Shown: one piece after another, positions 35,908 to 44,458 of the stretch
Position numbering within the stretch: the first letter of the stretch is position 1
Layout of the letters: every line of letters starts with the position of its first letter
NCBI GenBank assembly: GCA_902524955.1
Contig: CABZEY010000001.1
Location: forward strand, 124,001 to 188,000
Length of the DNA stretch: 64,000 nucleotides
Reading direction: 5' to 3'
Source of the DNA: an uncultured Pelagibacteraceae bacterium
Lineage (GTDB): Bacteria; Pseudomonadota; Alphaproteobacteria; Pelagibacterales; Pelagibacteraceae
Made by a program: the position numbers and the translations under genes
The notes under the pieces: generated by a model
The model's input: the letters and a program-made list of their open reading frames with translations, nothing else
What the model was told of the DNA's origin: nothing
The model's database searches: none

Positions 35908-38103
35908 GTGGCAAAAAAAAAGAGAGGTAAAGTATCTAAAAAAAAGAAGACTGTAAGAAAAGCCAAAAAGAAAAAAGTGTCTAAAAAAAAGAAGACTGTA
36001 AGAAAAGCCAGAAAGAAAAAAGTATATAAAAAAAAGAAGACTGTAAGAAAAGCCAGAAAGAAAAAAGTATATAAAAAAAAGAAGACTGTAAGAAAAGCCA
36101 AAAAGCTAAAATCTGTAAAACAAAGAAAAAAGAAAAAAACAAATTTAAAAAAGCAAAATACAAATAACAATAATAAAATTTTCAAAGTACAACCTGAATG
36201 GGGAAAAAAAGCATATATCGACAAAATAGGTTATGAAAAAAAATATTCTCAATCTATTAATGATAATGACGCTTTTTGGGCTGAGGAAGGTAAGCGAATT
36301 GATTGGATAAAACCCTACACAAAAATAAAAGATGTTACATACAGTAAAGAAAATGTAGATATAAAATGGTTTTATGATGGAACTCTTAATGTTTCATACA
36401 ATTGTATAGATCGACATCTTCCGCGAAAAGCAAATGATACTGCCATAATTTTTGAGGGTGATGATCCAACAGTTGACGAAAAAATAACTTATCAAGAACT
36501 TAAAAATGAGGTTTGTAAATTAGCTAATGGTCTAAAAGAAATAGGTGTTCAAAAAGGTGATAGGGTTACAATTTACATGCCTATGGTTCCACAAGCCGTT
36601 TATTCAATGTTAGCTTGTGCTAGAATTGGCGCAGTGCATTCAGTTGTCTTTGGTGGTTTCTCAGCTGACTCACTTGCAGGAAGAATTATAGATTGTAAAT
36701 CTGAATTCGTAATTACAGCAGATCAAGGTGTGAGGGGGGCAAAAGTTATTCCATTAAAAAATACAACTGACGAAGCTCTTGAAAAATGTCCTGATGTAAA
36801 AAAATGTGTTGTTTTAAAACATACTGGTGCGGATATTAATATGAATGAGGGAAAAGACGTCTGGTATCATGATATAACTGAACATGCATCAATAGAATGC
36901 GAACCAGAAGAAATGAATGCTGAAGATCCATTATTTATACTTTATACTTCAGGATCAACAGGAAAACCAAAGGGTGTTCTTCATACAAGTGGTGGTTACA
37001 TAACTTATGCTTCAATGACACATCAATATATCTTTAATTATAAAGAAGGTGATATTTATTGGTGTACAGCAGATGTGGGTTGGGTAACTGGGCATAGTTA
37101 TATAGTGTACGGTCCTTTATCAAATGGAGCTACAACACTTGTTTTTGAAGGTGTCCCAACGTACCCGGATGCAGGACGTTTTTGGGATGTTTGTGATAAA
37201 CATCAAGTAAATATTTTTTATACCGCTCCTACTGCTTTAAGAGCACTGATGAGAGAAGGAGATGCTCTAGTTAAAAGATCAAGTCGAAAATCTATTAAAA
37301 TTTTAGGAACAGTTGGGGAACCAATAAATCCTGAAGCATGGTTGTGGTATCACAAGGTTGTAGGTGACTCTAGATGTCCGATTGTTGATACATGGTGGCA
37401 AACTGAAACTGGTGGTATCTTAATTTCTGCTCAACCTGGAGCTATTGATTTAAAACCAGGCTCAGCAACAAAACCTTTTTATGGTATCCAGCCAGCAATT
37501 GTTGATGATAATGGAAAAGAGTTAAATGGAGCTTGTGAGGGCAGACTATGTATGAAAGCATCGTGGCCTGGTCAGATGCGATCTGTTTATGGTGATCATC
37601 AAAGATTTATTGATACTTATTTTTCAACGGTTGACGGGATGTATTTTACCGGTGACGGATGTAGAAGAGATAAAGATGGTTATTATTGGATCACTGGTCG
37701 TGTGGACGATGTCATTATTGTATCTGGACATAATCTTGGGACAGCAGAAATTGAAAGTGCATTTGTATCTCATCCAAAAGTAGCAGAGGCCGCAGTGGTA
37801 GGTTATCCGCATGATATCAAAGGTAATGGATTATATTGTTATGTAACTCTTAATGCTGGAGAAGAAGGCTCTGAAGATCTAACTAAGGAATTAAAACAAT
37901 GGGTGAGAAAAAATATAGGACCTTTAGCTACACCTGATTTAATACATTTTACCCCAGGGTTACCAAAAACACGTTCTGGAAAAATTATGAGAAGAATTTT
38001 ACGAAAAGTTGCTGAAAATGATTATAGTAATTTAGGAGACACATCTACTTTAGCTGATCCAACTGTAGTTCAAAGTTTAGTAGATAATCGTTTAAATAAA
38101 TAA
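35908..38103 (+). CDS. acs: Acetyl-CoA synthetase with lysine-rich repeat tail
   Basis: Acs makes acetyl-CoA from acetate and ATP. The 731 residues are about 80 longer than normal because residues 1-90 form a tail of four 15-residue units ([15 protein letters not shown] type) plus [16 protein letters not shown]. The enzyme starts near 94 (VQPEWG), with [11 protein letters not shown] at 346-356, WWQTETGG, and Lys692 in [10 protein letters not shown], the usual acetylation site. A GTG start at 35908 with a run AAAGGGGGG upstream is the only good start, and there is no methionine between the tail and the enzyme. The tail may bind DNA, RNA or acidic surfaces. Confidence 0.93.
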   Translation: MAKKKRGKVSKKKKTVRKAKKKKVSKKKKTVRKARKKKVYKKKKTVRKARKKKVYKKKKTVRKAKKLKSVKQRKKKKTNLKKQNTNNNNKIFKVQPEWGKKAYIDKIGYEKKYSQSINDNDAFWAEEGKRIDWIKPYTKIKDVTYSKENVDIKWFYDGTLNVSYNCIDRHLPRKANDTAIIFEGDDPTVDEKITYQELKNEVCKLANGLKEIGVQKGDRVTIYMPMVPQAVYSMLACARIGAVHSVVFGGFSADSLAGRIIDCKSEFVITADQGVRGAKVIPLKNTTDEALEKCPDVKKCVVLKHTGADINMNEGKDVWYHDITEHASIECEPEEMNAEDPLFILYTSGSTGKPKGVLHTSGGYITYASMTHQYIFNYKEGDIYWCTADVGWVTGHSYIVYGPLSNGATTLVFEGVPTYPDAGRFWDVCDKHQVNIFYTAPTALRALMREGDALVKRSSRKSIKILGTVGEPINPEAWLWYHKVVGDSRCPIVDTWWQTETGGILISAQPGAIDLKPGSATKPFYGIQPAIVDDNGKELNGACEGRLCMKASWPGQMRSVYGDHQRFIDTYFSTVDGMYFTGDGCRRDKDGYYWITGRVDDVIIVSGHNLGTAEIESAFVSHPKVAEAAVVGYPHDIKGNGLYCYVTLNAGEEGSEDLTKELKQWVRKNIGPLATPDLIHFTPGLPKTRSGKIMRRILRKVAENDYSNLGDTSTLADPTVVQSLVDNRLNK
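35932..36111 (+). repeat. Four tandem 45-base units encoding the Lys-rich tail of Acs
   Basis: The 45-base unit starts GTATCTAAAAAAAAGAAGAC and is repeated four times with small changes (S to Y in units 3 and 4, K to R at unit position 12, and KKLK at the end of the last copy). The units are in frame. Copy number may change by slippage or recombination. Confidence 0.9.
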
Positions 38104-38271
38104 CTAGAAATCGTAAACGATACCTTTTTTTTCCCAGTCACCGTACCTGGTTGGTTCTGGACCTTCTGGTCCATTTATTTCTTTAGTTTTTTTTATATTT
38201 TTTTTATTTTTTTGTCGCACTCTAGCTTCAGCAAGTGCTTCCTCAGCAATTTTTTTTATATTTTTTTTCAT
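38104..38271 (-). CDS. SDHAF4-like (DUF1674) protein
   Basis: The C-terminus EINGPEGPEPTRYGDWEKKGIVYDF is the SDHAF4/DUF1674 signature, a small protein that helps the flavinated SdhA subunit assemble in mitochondria and alphaproteobacteria. The best start is the ATG at 38271 (MKKNIKKIAEEALAEARVR, 55 residues). A longer frame to 38322 would add a hydrophobic stretch unlike the family and run into the divergent gene. It ends one base after acs. Confidence 0.82.
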   Translation of the reverse strand: MKKNIKKIAEEALAEARVRQKNKKNIKKTKEINGPEGPEPTRYGDWEKKGIVYDF

Positions 38272-38304
38272 TACAATTATTAAATATATTATTATAATAA
38301 TTTT

Positions 38305-38817
38305 GTGAAAGATTTTATTCAAACAATGATTAAGCCTGATTGGGATGATAATCCCAAAAAGGAAGAAATTTTGTTTGCTGCAAACTTATTAGAAATTGGA
38401 GAATTTCAACTTTTACAATTAGCTTACAAAGATTGGTATAATGAAGAATTACCTGAAAGATTAATTCATAGTATTTTTAGGGATTACACCATTAGAAGTA
38501 TTATTCCCGGCTGGGCAAGACACTATGCAAGAACAATTGCTCATCTTGATAGAACAAATCAATTAAATCCGCTTGATCCAAAATACCATGTATATGATAG
38601 AGAGTTTGGGAAACCAATTGGTGGGAAGGGTTTAGAGAGATTTGTGCTTGTCAGTTTAAGTATCACTACTTTTTTTTTATTTGCTTTTTATATCGCGATT
38701 ATTACAGTCGACGAACCAACTGATTTGCTACCACCATATTTTGAAAAAAAGAATATTTTTCCAGAACACTACAAACAACTGCCTAAACCTTTAGAAAAAA
38801 ATAAGAAAGAAATTTAA
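38305..38817 (+). CDS. Uncharacterised single-span membrane protein
   Basis: A 170-residue protein starting with GTG (VKDFIQTMIKPDWDDN). The first 105 residues are soluble and charged, with LLEIGEFQLLQLAYKDWYNEELPERLIHSIFRDYTIRSIIPGWARHYARTI. One membrane helix lies at about 112-130 and a proline-rich tail follows. I do not recognise a family. It lies 33 bases from the divergent SDHAF4-like gene and directly before the next small membrane gene. Confidence 0.65.
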   Translation: MKDFIQTMIKPDWDDNPKKEEILFAANLLEIGEFQLLQLAYKDWYNEELPERLIHSIFRDYTIRSIIPGWARHYARTIAHLDRTNQLNPLDPKYHVYDREFGKPIGGKGLERFVLVSLSITTFFLFAFYIAIITVDEPTDLLPPYFEKKNIFPEHYKQLPKPLEKNKKEI

Positions 38818-38818
38818 A

Positions 38819-39019
38819 ATGATTGATGTTCCTCAAGAATATGAAGGTCTAGTAAATATTATTTTTTTAATCGTAACGGCATTTATTGCCTATCATGGAC
38901 TAACCTACAGAAATAAAGACGGTGAAAGTAATTGGGTACATTTACTTTTCGGGTGTATTGCGGCGGTTTATTTCTTTCTTGTCTTATTTCAAGACGTTTT
39001 TAAAGTAATTTCTTTTTAA
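38819..39019 (+). CDS. Small membrane protein, unknown
   Basis: A 66-residue protein with two hydrophobic segments (about 11-28 and 42-64) and a short charged loop (YRNKDGESNWVH). The start is one base after the preceding stop. No family recognised. It converges with the TPR gene, overlapping by 4 bases. Confidence 0.6.
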   Translation: MIDVPQEYEGLVNIIFLIVTAFIAYHGLTYRNKDGESNWVHLLFGCIAAVYFFLVLFQDVFKVISF

Positions 39020-39636
39020 AGCTTACCCGGTTTATGCATTCTTTGTTCTGCATCTGCTTCAGGGAGTTTTAGAAGTCTTTTTTCCGGGGGCAACTGAAGT
39101 TGCTCATGAATATATTGTGCGCGATCTCTAACGGATGAAGGTTTGTTGATCATGTAAATAATTTTATGACCCAAGCCTGGACCAGCAACAGCCTCATGAT
39201 CAACCTCTAAGGCCTTAATATAATCCTTTAAAGCCTCCTCATATTGTTCTTTTCTATCTTTTATAATTCCTCTGTTTGCATAAGCAGCTGCTAAAGTACC
39301 TTTGCCTGTAAGATCATCGTCTTGTAACGTTTTATTTAAAAATTCTATTAACGCCGTTAGCTCTTTTGTTGCATCCACATATTCTTTTTTATTTATAAAG
39401 ACCAAAGCTCTACACATCATTGCTCCTCTATGCTTTGGATTTTTTTCTAAAGCAATATTTGCTTGCTCTATTGCTTCATCCCAGAGTTTATCTTTTAATC
39501 TTTGATCGCATATTTGTGTTTCATAATCTCCAGGAGGTCTGTCCCTAAAAGATTTAATTAACATCCACACAGTAAACATAACAAATGTTGATATTCCACA
39601 AATGATAACAAATCTTTTTAAAACTCTAGGATTCAT
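39016..39636 (-). CDS. TPR-repeat protein with N-terminal membrane anchor
   Basis: A 206-residue protein with one membrane helix (about 9-27) followed by two or three TPR-like helix pairs, including LWDEAIEQANIALEKNPKHRGAMMCRALVFINKKEYVDATKEL and EQYEEALKDYIKALEVD. It should be anchored in the inner membrane with the repeats on one side, probably binding partner proteins. Downstream of a small membrane protein gene (39639) with a 2-base gap. Partner not known. Confidence 0.78.
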   Translation of the reverse strand: MNPRVLKRFVIICGISTFVMFTVWMLIKSFRDRPPGDYETQICDQRLKDKLWDEAIEQANIALEKNPKHRGAMMCRALVFINKKEYVDATKELTALIEFLNKTLQDDDLTGKGTLAAAYANRGIIKDRKEQYEEALKDYIKALEVDHEAVAGPGLGHKIIYMINKPSSVRDRAQYIHEQLQLPPEKRLLKLPEADAEQRMHKPGKL

Positions 39637-39638
39637 TT

Positions 39639-39881
39639 TTAATAAAATACATTTTGTACGTACAAGTAACTAAATACAAATGATAATAAAATAGATGTAA
39701 ATCTAGCACGTTTATTTAATTTATTCTTAATTTCTTGATCTAATTCTTTTTTATCGGGATTATCTTTAAAAAATTTTTTCATGTAAAGCTGATATAAAAT
39801 TTTTTTTATTGGGAAATACAATGCAATAAATAATGCTATTGTCCAAATTGGCTGATGAAAGGTTTTATATAGTTCAAGCAT
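39639..39881 (-). CDS. Small membrane protein, unknown
   Basis: An 80-residue protein with hydrophobic stretches at about 11-30 and 61-78, and a basic, asparagine- and lysine-rich middle (YMKKFFKDNPDKKELDQEIKNKLNKRARF). No family recognised. It lies directly upstream of the TPR gene, so both may act together at the membrane. Confidence 0.6.
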   Translation of the reverse strand: MLELYKTFHQPIWTIALFIALYFPIKKILYQLYMKKFFKDNPDKKELDQEIKNKLNKRARFTSILLSFVFSYLYVQNVFY

Positions 39882-40032
39882 ACAACCCTAGGTATCACCT
39901 TAAAGTTTTTTTTTAAAATATAAAAAACCGCTAAAACCGCAGATATTTTTATTTGCAATGCAACAGCAAAGGCCCAATATCAGCAAGTTAGGTCTTAATT
40001 ATCAGGCTAAAATATTATAAATTTCCTGGATT

Positions 40033-40057
40033 GTTGCTGATTAGTTTAATTAGCAAC
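40033..40057 (+). promoter_or_regulatory. Hairpin in the symporter leader
   Basis: GTTGCT and AGCAAC pair at the ends of 40033-40057 with further ATT/AAT pairing inside, giving a 9-10 bp stem. It is followed at once by a second symmetric element. Both lie 25-60 bases upstream of the symporter start. The rest of the 39882-40094 gap (213 bases) holds no gene that I can see. Confidence 0.5.
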
Positions 40058-40069
40058 GTTACATGTAAC
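40058..40069. promoter_or_regulatory. Perfect 12-base palindrome in the symporter leader
   Basis: GTTACATGTAAC lies 25 bases upstream of the start codon and next to the hairpin. Its size suits a dimeric repressor or activator, but it may equally be part of an RNA structure. Not a known operator to me. Confidence 0.45.
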
Positions 40070-40094
40070 AAAAAACTAAACAAAGGGGGAAACC

Positions 40095-42038
40095 TTGTCA
40101 GCAAAAGTACAATGGTTATTGGCATTTGTCGTATTGTATTGGGTCTACTGTATTTATTGGGGATTCAAATCAGCGCAAATGGCCAAAAGTGCTACCGATT
40201 ACTTCGTAGCTGGTCGTAGACTAGGACTATGGGTATTCGTATTAGCAGCCACGGCAACATCGTTCTCTGGATGGACCTTTATGGGTCACCCAGGTTTGAT
40301 TTACCGTGATGGTTTCCAATATGCTTATGCCTCATTCTATGCAATCACAATTCCTTTTACGGGTGTGATGTTCTTGAAAAGGCAATGGATATTAGGAAAA
40401 CGATTTGGTTATGTGACACCAGGTGAAATGCTTGCAGATTACTTTAAAGGTGATGGTGTAAGATATTTAACAGTGGTGATTGCATTGTGTTTCTCAATTC
40501 CTTACTTAGGTCTACAGTTGGCAGCATCTGGAAAACTATTTAACGTTTTATCAGACGGTCTAGTAACTGTAACTGCAGGTACATGGATCTTATCAGCAGT
40601 GGTGCTAATTTATGTGGCATCTGGCGGATTAAGAGCTGTGGCGTACGTTGATACACTTCAGTGTATTCTTCTTGCGTTCGGAATTGTAGCAGTAGGTTTT
40701 ATCGCATACGATCTAGTTGGCGGTTGGACTGCACTTAACCAAGGATTAGCGAAAGTAGCTTTAGTTAAAGGCACTAAGTGGGGCGTGACTCCAGGTGACG
40801 GATACTCAGCATATCTAGCTATTCCTGGCGTAATTCAATTTACAGCAGGTTTGGGTAAAGAAACTCCTGTTGGTGGATTATGGACAGGCGTAATGGTGTT
40901 AACTTATATGTTTGCTCTTATGGGTATTCATTCAGCACCAGCGTTTTCTATGTGGTCTTTCAGTAACAAAGATCCAAGACCTTTTGCACCACAACAAGTT
41001 TGGGCATCGTCATTTGGAATTGGAGCAATCCTTTTCTTCTTTACGGCAGCTCAAGGTATGGGAGCTCACTTACTAGGAGCGGACCCTGTTGTGAATGCAG
41101 CTGGCGTGAACATTTCAAACGTTCTACCGGAATCAATTGGTAAAGGTGGTCAAGGAAACTTAGTTCCTTTCTACATCAATACTCTTGGTGATACGGCGCC
41201 ATGGTTTGTTGGTCTTTTAGCTGTATGTGCCTTAGCTGCTATGCAGTCTACAGGTGCAGCATACATGTCAACAGCTGGCGGTATGTTAACTAGAGACTTA
41301 TACAAAAAACTAATTAATCCTAGAGCTTCTAACGAAACTCAAAAATTCTTTGGAAGATTAGGGGTAGCGTTTATCGTGCTATCAGCTTTATTAGTTGCAA
41401 CATACTCAAGAGATGCACTAGTTCTATTAGGTGGATTAGCAGTTGCTTTTGGTTTCCAAATGTGGATGCCATTAATGTCAGTCTGTTATTTTCCATGGTT
41501 TACTAGACAAGGTGTAACTATGGGTATGGCAGCTGGTATCGTTGCAGTAATGTTGACTGAAAGTATTGGTCAAAAATTATTCGGTGCAGCTTTACCATGG
41601 GGAAGATGGCCTTTAACAATGCACTCTGCATTCTGGGGTATGTTCTTTAACCTAGGTATTGCAACAATCGTTTCAGCGATGACGCAAAATGCAAGTGATA
41701 GAGCGCACAGACAAAAATATCATGACTTCTTAGCTCAGCATGCTGGTCTTCCAGCTTCTAAGCAAGGTCTAAAACCAGTAGCTTGGGCAATTACTCTGGC
41801 TTGGTTGTTCTTCGGAATTGGACCTGGAGCTGTGATTGGAAATGATATCTTTGGTGCACCAAATGACTATGCTTCATGGACATTTGGAATACCTTCTATC
41901 TGGGCATGGCAGATTCTATTCTGGGCATTAGGAGTCGGAATGATGTGGTTCCTAGCGTACAAGATGGAAATGTCTACTATTCCAGATAAGGAAATCGTTG
42001 CATTAACAGACGATATTGGAAATACACAAAGAGCATAA
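40095..42038 (+). CDS. Sodium:solute symporter (SSS/SLC5 family)
   Basis: A 647-residue symporter with 13 or more helices, using the sodium gradient to import a small organic solute. The SSS traits are ATDYFVAGRRLGLWVFVLAATATSFSGWTFMGHPGLIYRDGF near 32-75 and VYVASGGLRAVAYVDTLQ near 175-195. It is the only clearly GC-richer, biased-codon gene in this part, so it is probably very highly expressed. Start is TTG at 40095 with strong AAAGGGGGAAACC before it. The substrate is unknown; acetate is a guess from the nearby acs. Confidence 0.9.
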   Translation: MSAKVQWLLAFVVLYWVYCIYWGFKSAQMAKSATDYFVAGRRLGLWVFVLAATATSFSGWTFMGHPGLIYRDGFQYAYASFYAITIPFTGVMFLKRQWILGKRFGYVTPGEMLADYFKGDGVRYLTVVIALCFSIPYLGLQLAASGKLFNVLSDGLVTVTAGTWILSAVVLIYVASGGLRAVAYVDTLQCILLAFGIVAVGFIAYDLVGGWTALNQGLAKVALVKGTKWGVTPGDGYSAYLAIPGVIQFTAGLGKETPVGGLWTGVMVLTYMFALMGIHSAPAFSMWSFSNKDPRPFAPQQVWASSFGIGAILFFFTAAQGMGAHLLGADPVVNAAGVNISNVLPESIGKGGQGNLVPFYINTLGDTAPWFVGLLAVCALAAMQSTGAAYMSTAGGMLTRDLYKKLINPRASNETQKFFGRLGVAFIVLSALLVATYSRDALVLLGGLAVAFGFQMWMPLMSVCYFPWFTRQGVTMGMAAGIVAVMLTESIGQKLFGAALPWGRWPLTMHSAFWGMFFNLGIATIVSAMTQNASDRAHRQKYHDFLAQHAGLPASKQGLKPVAWAITLAWLFFGIGPGAVIGNDIFGAPNDYASWTFGIPSIWAWQILFWALGVGMMWFLAYKMEMSTIPDKEIVALTDDIGNTQRA

Positions 42039-42058
42039 GCTTTTTGATATTTATCAAG

Positions 42059-42090
42059 AAAGGGCGGATCTTTATCCGCCCTTTTTTTTT
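42059..42090 (+). terminator. Intrinsic terminator of the symporter gene
   Basis: AAAGGGCGGAT (42059-42069) and ATCCGCCCTTT (42074-42084) form an 11-bp GC-rich stem with a CTTT loop, followed by a long T-run. It is the clearest terminator in the window and makes the symporter a single-gene transcript. Confidence 0.95.
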
Positions 42091-42131
42091 GTCTTTTAAA
42101 ATATAAAGATTATAAAAAACTATAATTATAA

Positions 42132-42794
42132 ATGAAAAACCAAGTAAAAATCTCACCTTCTATTTTATCTGCAGATTTTAGTAAATTGAGTGAAGAGATT
42201 CTTTCTTTAGAGAAAGGTGGTGCTGATATGATACATGTGGATGTTATGGATGGCCATTTTGTTCCAAATCTTACTTTTGGTCCGCCTGTAATAAAAAAAA
42301 TTAGAAAGTGTACAAAGCTGCCATTTGATGTTCATTTAATGATAACTCAAGTTGATAAATATATTAAGGACTATGCAGATGCTGGTGCTGATATAATTAC
42401 TATACATCCAGAAGCTACAAATAACTTATCACAATCAATTGATATTATTAAATCATGTAAAAAAAAAGCTGGGGTATCACTTAACCCAGAAACTTCAGTA
42501 GAACTTCTAAAGGATGACCTATTAAAAAAACTAGATTTAATTTTAATCATGAGTGTTAACCCTGGTTTTGCTGGACAAAAATTTATCCCTGAAGTGCTTG
42601 ATAAAGTAAAATTTTTTAGACATAAAATTAATAATAATAAATTAAATATAGACCTTGAGATCGATGGAGGAATAGATTTTAAAACTGCACCGCTTTCAAT
42701 AAAGGCTGGTGCTAATGTTTTAGTTTCTGGGACTACAATTTTTAATAATACAGGTAGTATATCAGAAAATATAAAAAATCTTAGAAAGAGTTAA
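42132..42794 (+). CDS. rpe: Ribulose-phosphate 3-epimerase
   Basis: Rpe interconverts ribulose-5-phosphate and xylulose-5-phosphate. The TIM-barrel features are SPSILSADFSKL at 8-19, HVDVMDGHFVPNLTFGP with metal-binding His and Asp, DVHLMI, SVNPGFAGQKFIP and EIDGGID. The 220 residues match the family. The stop is directly followed by the heparinase gene start. Confidence 0.96.
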   Translation: MKNQVKISPSILSADFSKLSEEILSLEKGGADMIHVDVMDGHFVPNLTFGPPVIKKIRKCTKLPFDVHLMITQVDKYIKDYADAGADIITIHPEATNNLSQSIDIIKSCKKKAGVSLNPETSVELLKDDLLKKLDLILIMSVNPGFAGQKFIPEVLDKVKFFRHKINNNKLNIDLEIDGGIDFKTAPLSIKAGANVLVSGTTIFNNTGSISENIKNLRKS

Positions 42795-44435
42795 ATGGGC
42801 CTAAGATTTATCAGGCTGTTCATTTATTCTGTTATCAGTTTTATCTTAGAAAAAATTAAAAAAATTTATTTCACAACCAAATACTACAACAATAGTTTAA
42901 GAGTTTCCCCACCTTCTAGAAGCTATGATATGAATAATGTTCCACTGCTTTTGGAACTTGAGGATAAAAATGAAAAAAGATTAGAATTATTAAATCGTTT
43001 TCATCAAAATATTTGGAAACTAGATAATATAGGTAAAAAACATCTAATAGAATTAAACAAATTTAATTGGTTGTCACAACTAGATATTAAAAATCAAAAA
43101 AATCTTGTTAAAAATATAATTCTAGCTTGGTTAAAAAAAAATCAAAATTACAACGAGAAATATTGGCATCATACGATTACTGCTAATCGTATAATATTCT
43201 TGATTTGTTGTTCTCATTTTACAATCAGACATGATGATATGGTCTATAGAGCAGCAATAACAAATAATATCGTAAAACAAGCGTTACATTTAAACAAAAA
43301 TTTAGCTTTTATTAATAATAAGCTTGATAAAATATTTATTTTAACTGCTTTAATTCTTGTGAGTGTAACATTTGAGGGTAACCAAAAACTTTTTCAAACT
43401 TCAATAAAAAATCTATCGAACGAGATAAAAGGAATTGTTGATCGTAATGGTTTCGTAGAAAGTAAAAATCCTGAGGACCAATTTTGGTTGACGCATCATT
43501 TAGTTTTAATAAGAGAATTTTTAATTTTTTCTCAAAACACAGTTCCAGAATTTTTAGATCATAGTATTCAAAAAATTGGTTCAAGTTATAAAGGATTGCT
43601 TTTTTCAAATAATTTTTTACCTTTGTTTAATGGTTGTAAAGATAGAGATACATCAGAATTTAATAAATTTCTTAAAGCAAAAAATTATAAATTTGACAAA
43701 AAAACTAAAGCTCATTCTTATTTAATTGCTAAAGTAAAAAAGTTTGAAATTGCACTAGATGCCAATAACCCTCCTTCCGATTTAAACTCGCAAAATTATC
43801 AAGCTGGTTGTTTATCTTTTGAATTTTTATACGGCGGGAAGAAAATTATATCTAATTGTGGATCTGCAAACAATTTTGGCGGAGAATTACCTTATCTTAG
43901 TCAAACTACTGCTGCTCATTCTACTTTAACTATTAATGATACATCATCGTGTTTATTTCAGAAAAATTCTTTAATAAGATCATATTATGGAAACTCTTTG
44001 ATACAAAAGCTCAAAGTTTATAAAAAGGATTTAAATACAGATAAAGACACCATTTCAATAATAGCTGGACACAATGGGTACCAAAAAAATTATAATACGA
44101 TGTACGAACGAAAAATAGTTGTTCAAGAAAATGAGGGTAAATTAGCTGGTAATGAATTAATAATTGTTGCAAAGAAAGATTTAACCTTTCTTAATTTTGC
44201 CCTTAGATTTCACGTATTACCTGATAACAAATTGATACAAACGCAAGGTGGAGACATACTTTTGAGTGTTAATAACCAGGGATGGAAATTCAAATCCTCA
44301 CATACAATCAAAATAGAAGATAGCCTCTATTTTGCACATCAGGATAAAATTAGTGAGTCTAAATGTATTTTAGTCGAAGGAACTCTAAAAGATAAAGTGA
44401 ATAATATAAACTGGACTTTGGAAAAAAGTAATTAA
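42795..44435 (+). CDS. Heparinase II/III-like protein
   Basis: A 546-residue protein with an N-terminal alpha/alpha-barrel region and a C-terminal beta-sandwich of the heparinase II/III superfamily. The clearest part is YQAGCLSFEFLYGGKKIISNCGSANNF and the later AAHSTLTINDTSSC, both typical of the family core. In alphaproteobacteria this type often lies next to purH, so a cell-envelope role is more likely than degradation of imported polysaccharide. It has no obvious signal peptide. Confidence 0.82.
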   Translation: MGLRFIRLFIYSVISFILEKIKKIYFTTKYYNNSLRVSPPSRSYDMNNVPLLLELEDKNEKRLELLNRFHQNIWKLDNIGKKHLIELNKFNWLSQLDIKNQKNLVKNIILAWLKKNQNYNEKYWHHTITANRIIFLICCSHFTIRHDDMVYRAAITNNIVKQALHLNKNLAFINNKLDKIFILTALILVSVTFEGNQKLFQTSIKNLSNEIKGIVDRNGFVESKNPEDQFWLTHHLVLIREFLIFSQNTVPEFLDHSIQKIGSSYKGLLFSNNFLPLFNGCKDRDTSEFNKFLKAKNYKFDKKTKAHSYLIAKVKKFEIALDANNPPSDLNSQNYQAGCLSFEFLYGGKKIISNCGSANNFGGELPYLSQTTAAHSTLTINDTSSCLFQKNSLIRSYYGNSLIQKLKVYKKDLNTDKDTISIIAGHNGYQKNYNTMYERKIVVQENEGKLAGNELIIVAKKDLTFLNFALRFHVLPDNKLIQTQGGDILLSVNNQGWKFKSSHTIKIEDSLYFAHQDKISESKCILVEGTLKDKVNNINWTLEKSN

Positions 44436-44458
44436 TCGTTTATAAAGCTAGTGTCATT

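Noticed and set aside
35908-36180. The lysine-rich tail as a separate histone-like gene
   Set aside because: The frame has no stop between the tail and the enzyme, and no good start codon or ribosome site lies at the junction. A fusion fits the sequence better.
35889-36224. Phenylalanine/leucine-rich reading frames on the minus strand opposite the Acs tail
   Set aside because: They are the mirror of the AAA/AAG-rich tandem repeat and have no independent support.
38272-38322. Longer start for the SDHAF4-like gene
   Set aside because: The extra 17 residues (a hydrophobic run) are not typical of the family and would overlap the divergent gene at 38305. The ATG at 38271 fits better.
42795-44435. 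Polysaccharide-utilisation heparinase
   Set aside because: There is no signal peptide, transporter or sulfatase nearby; the gene sits between rpe and purH as in other alphaproteobacteria, so I describe only the superfamily.
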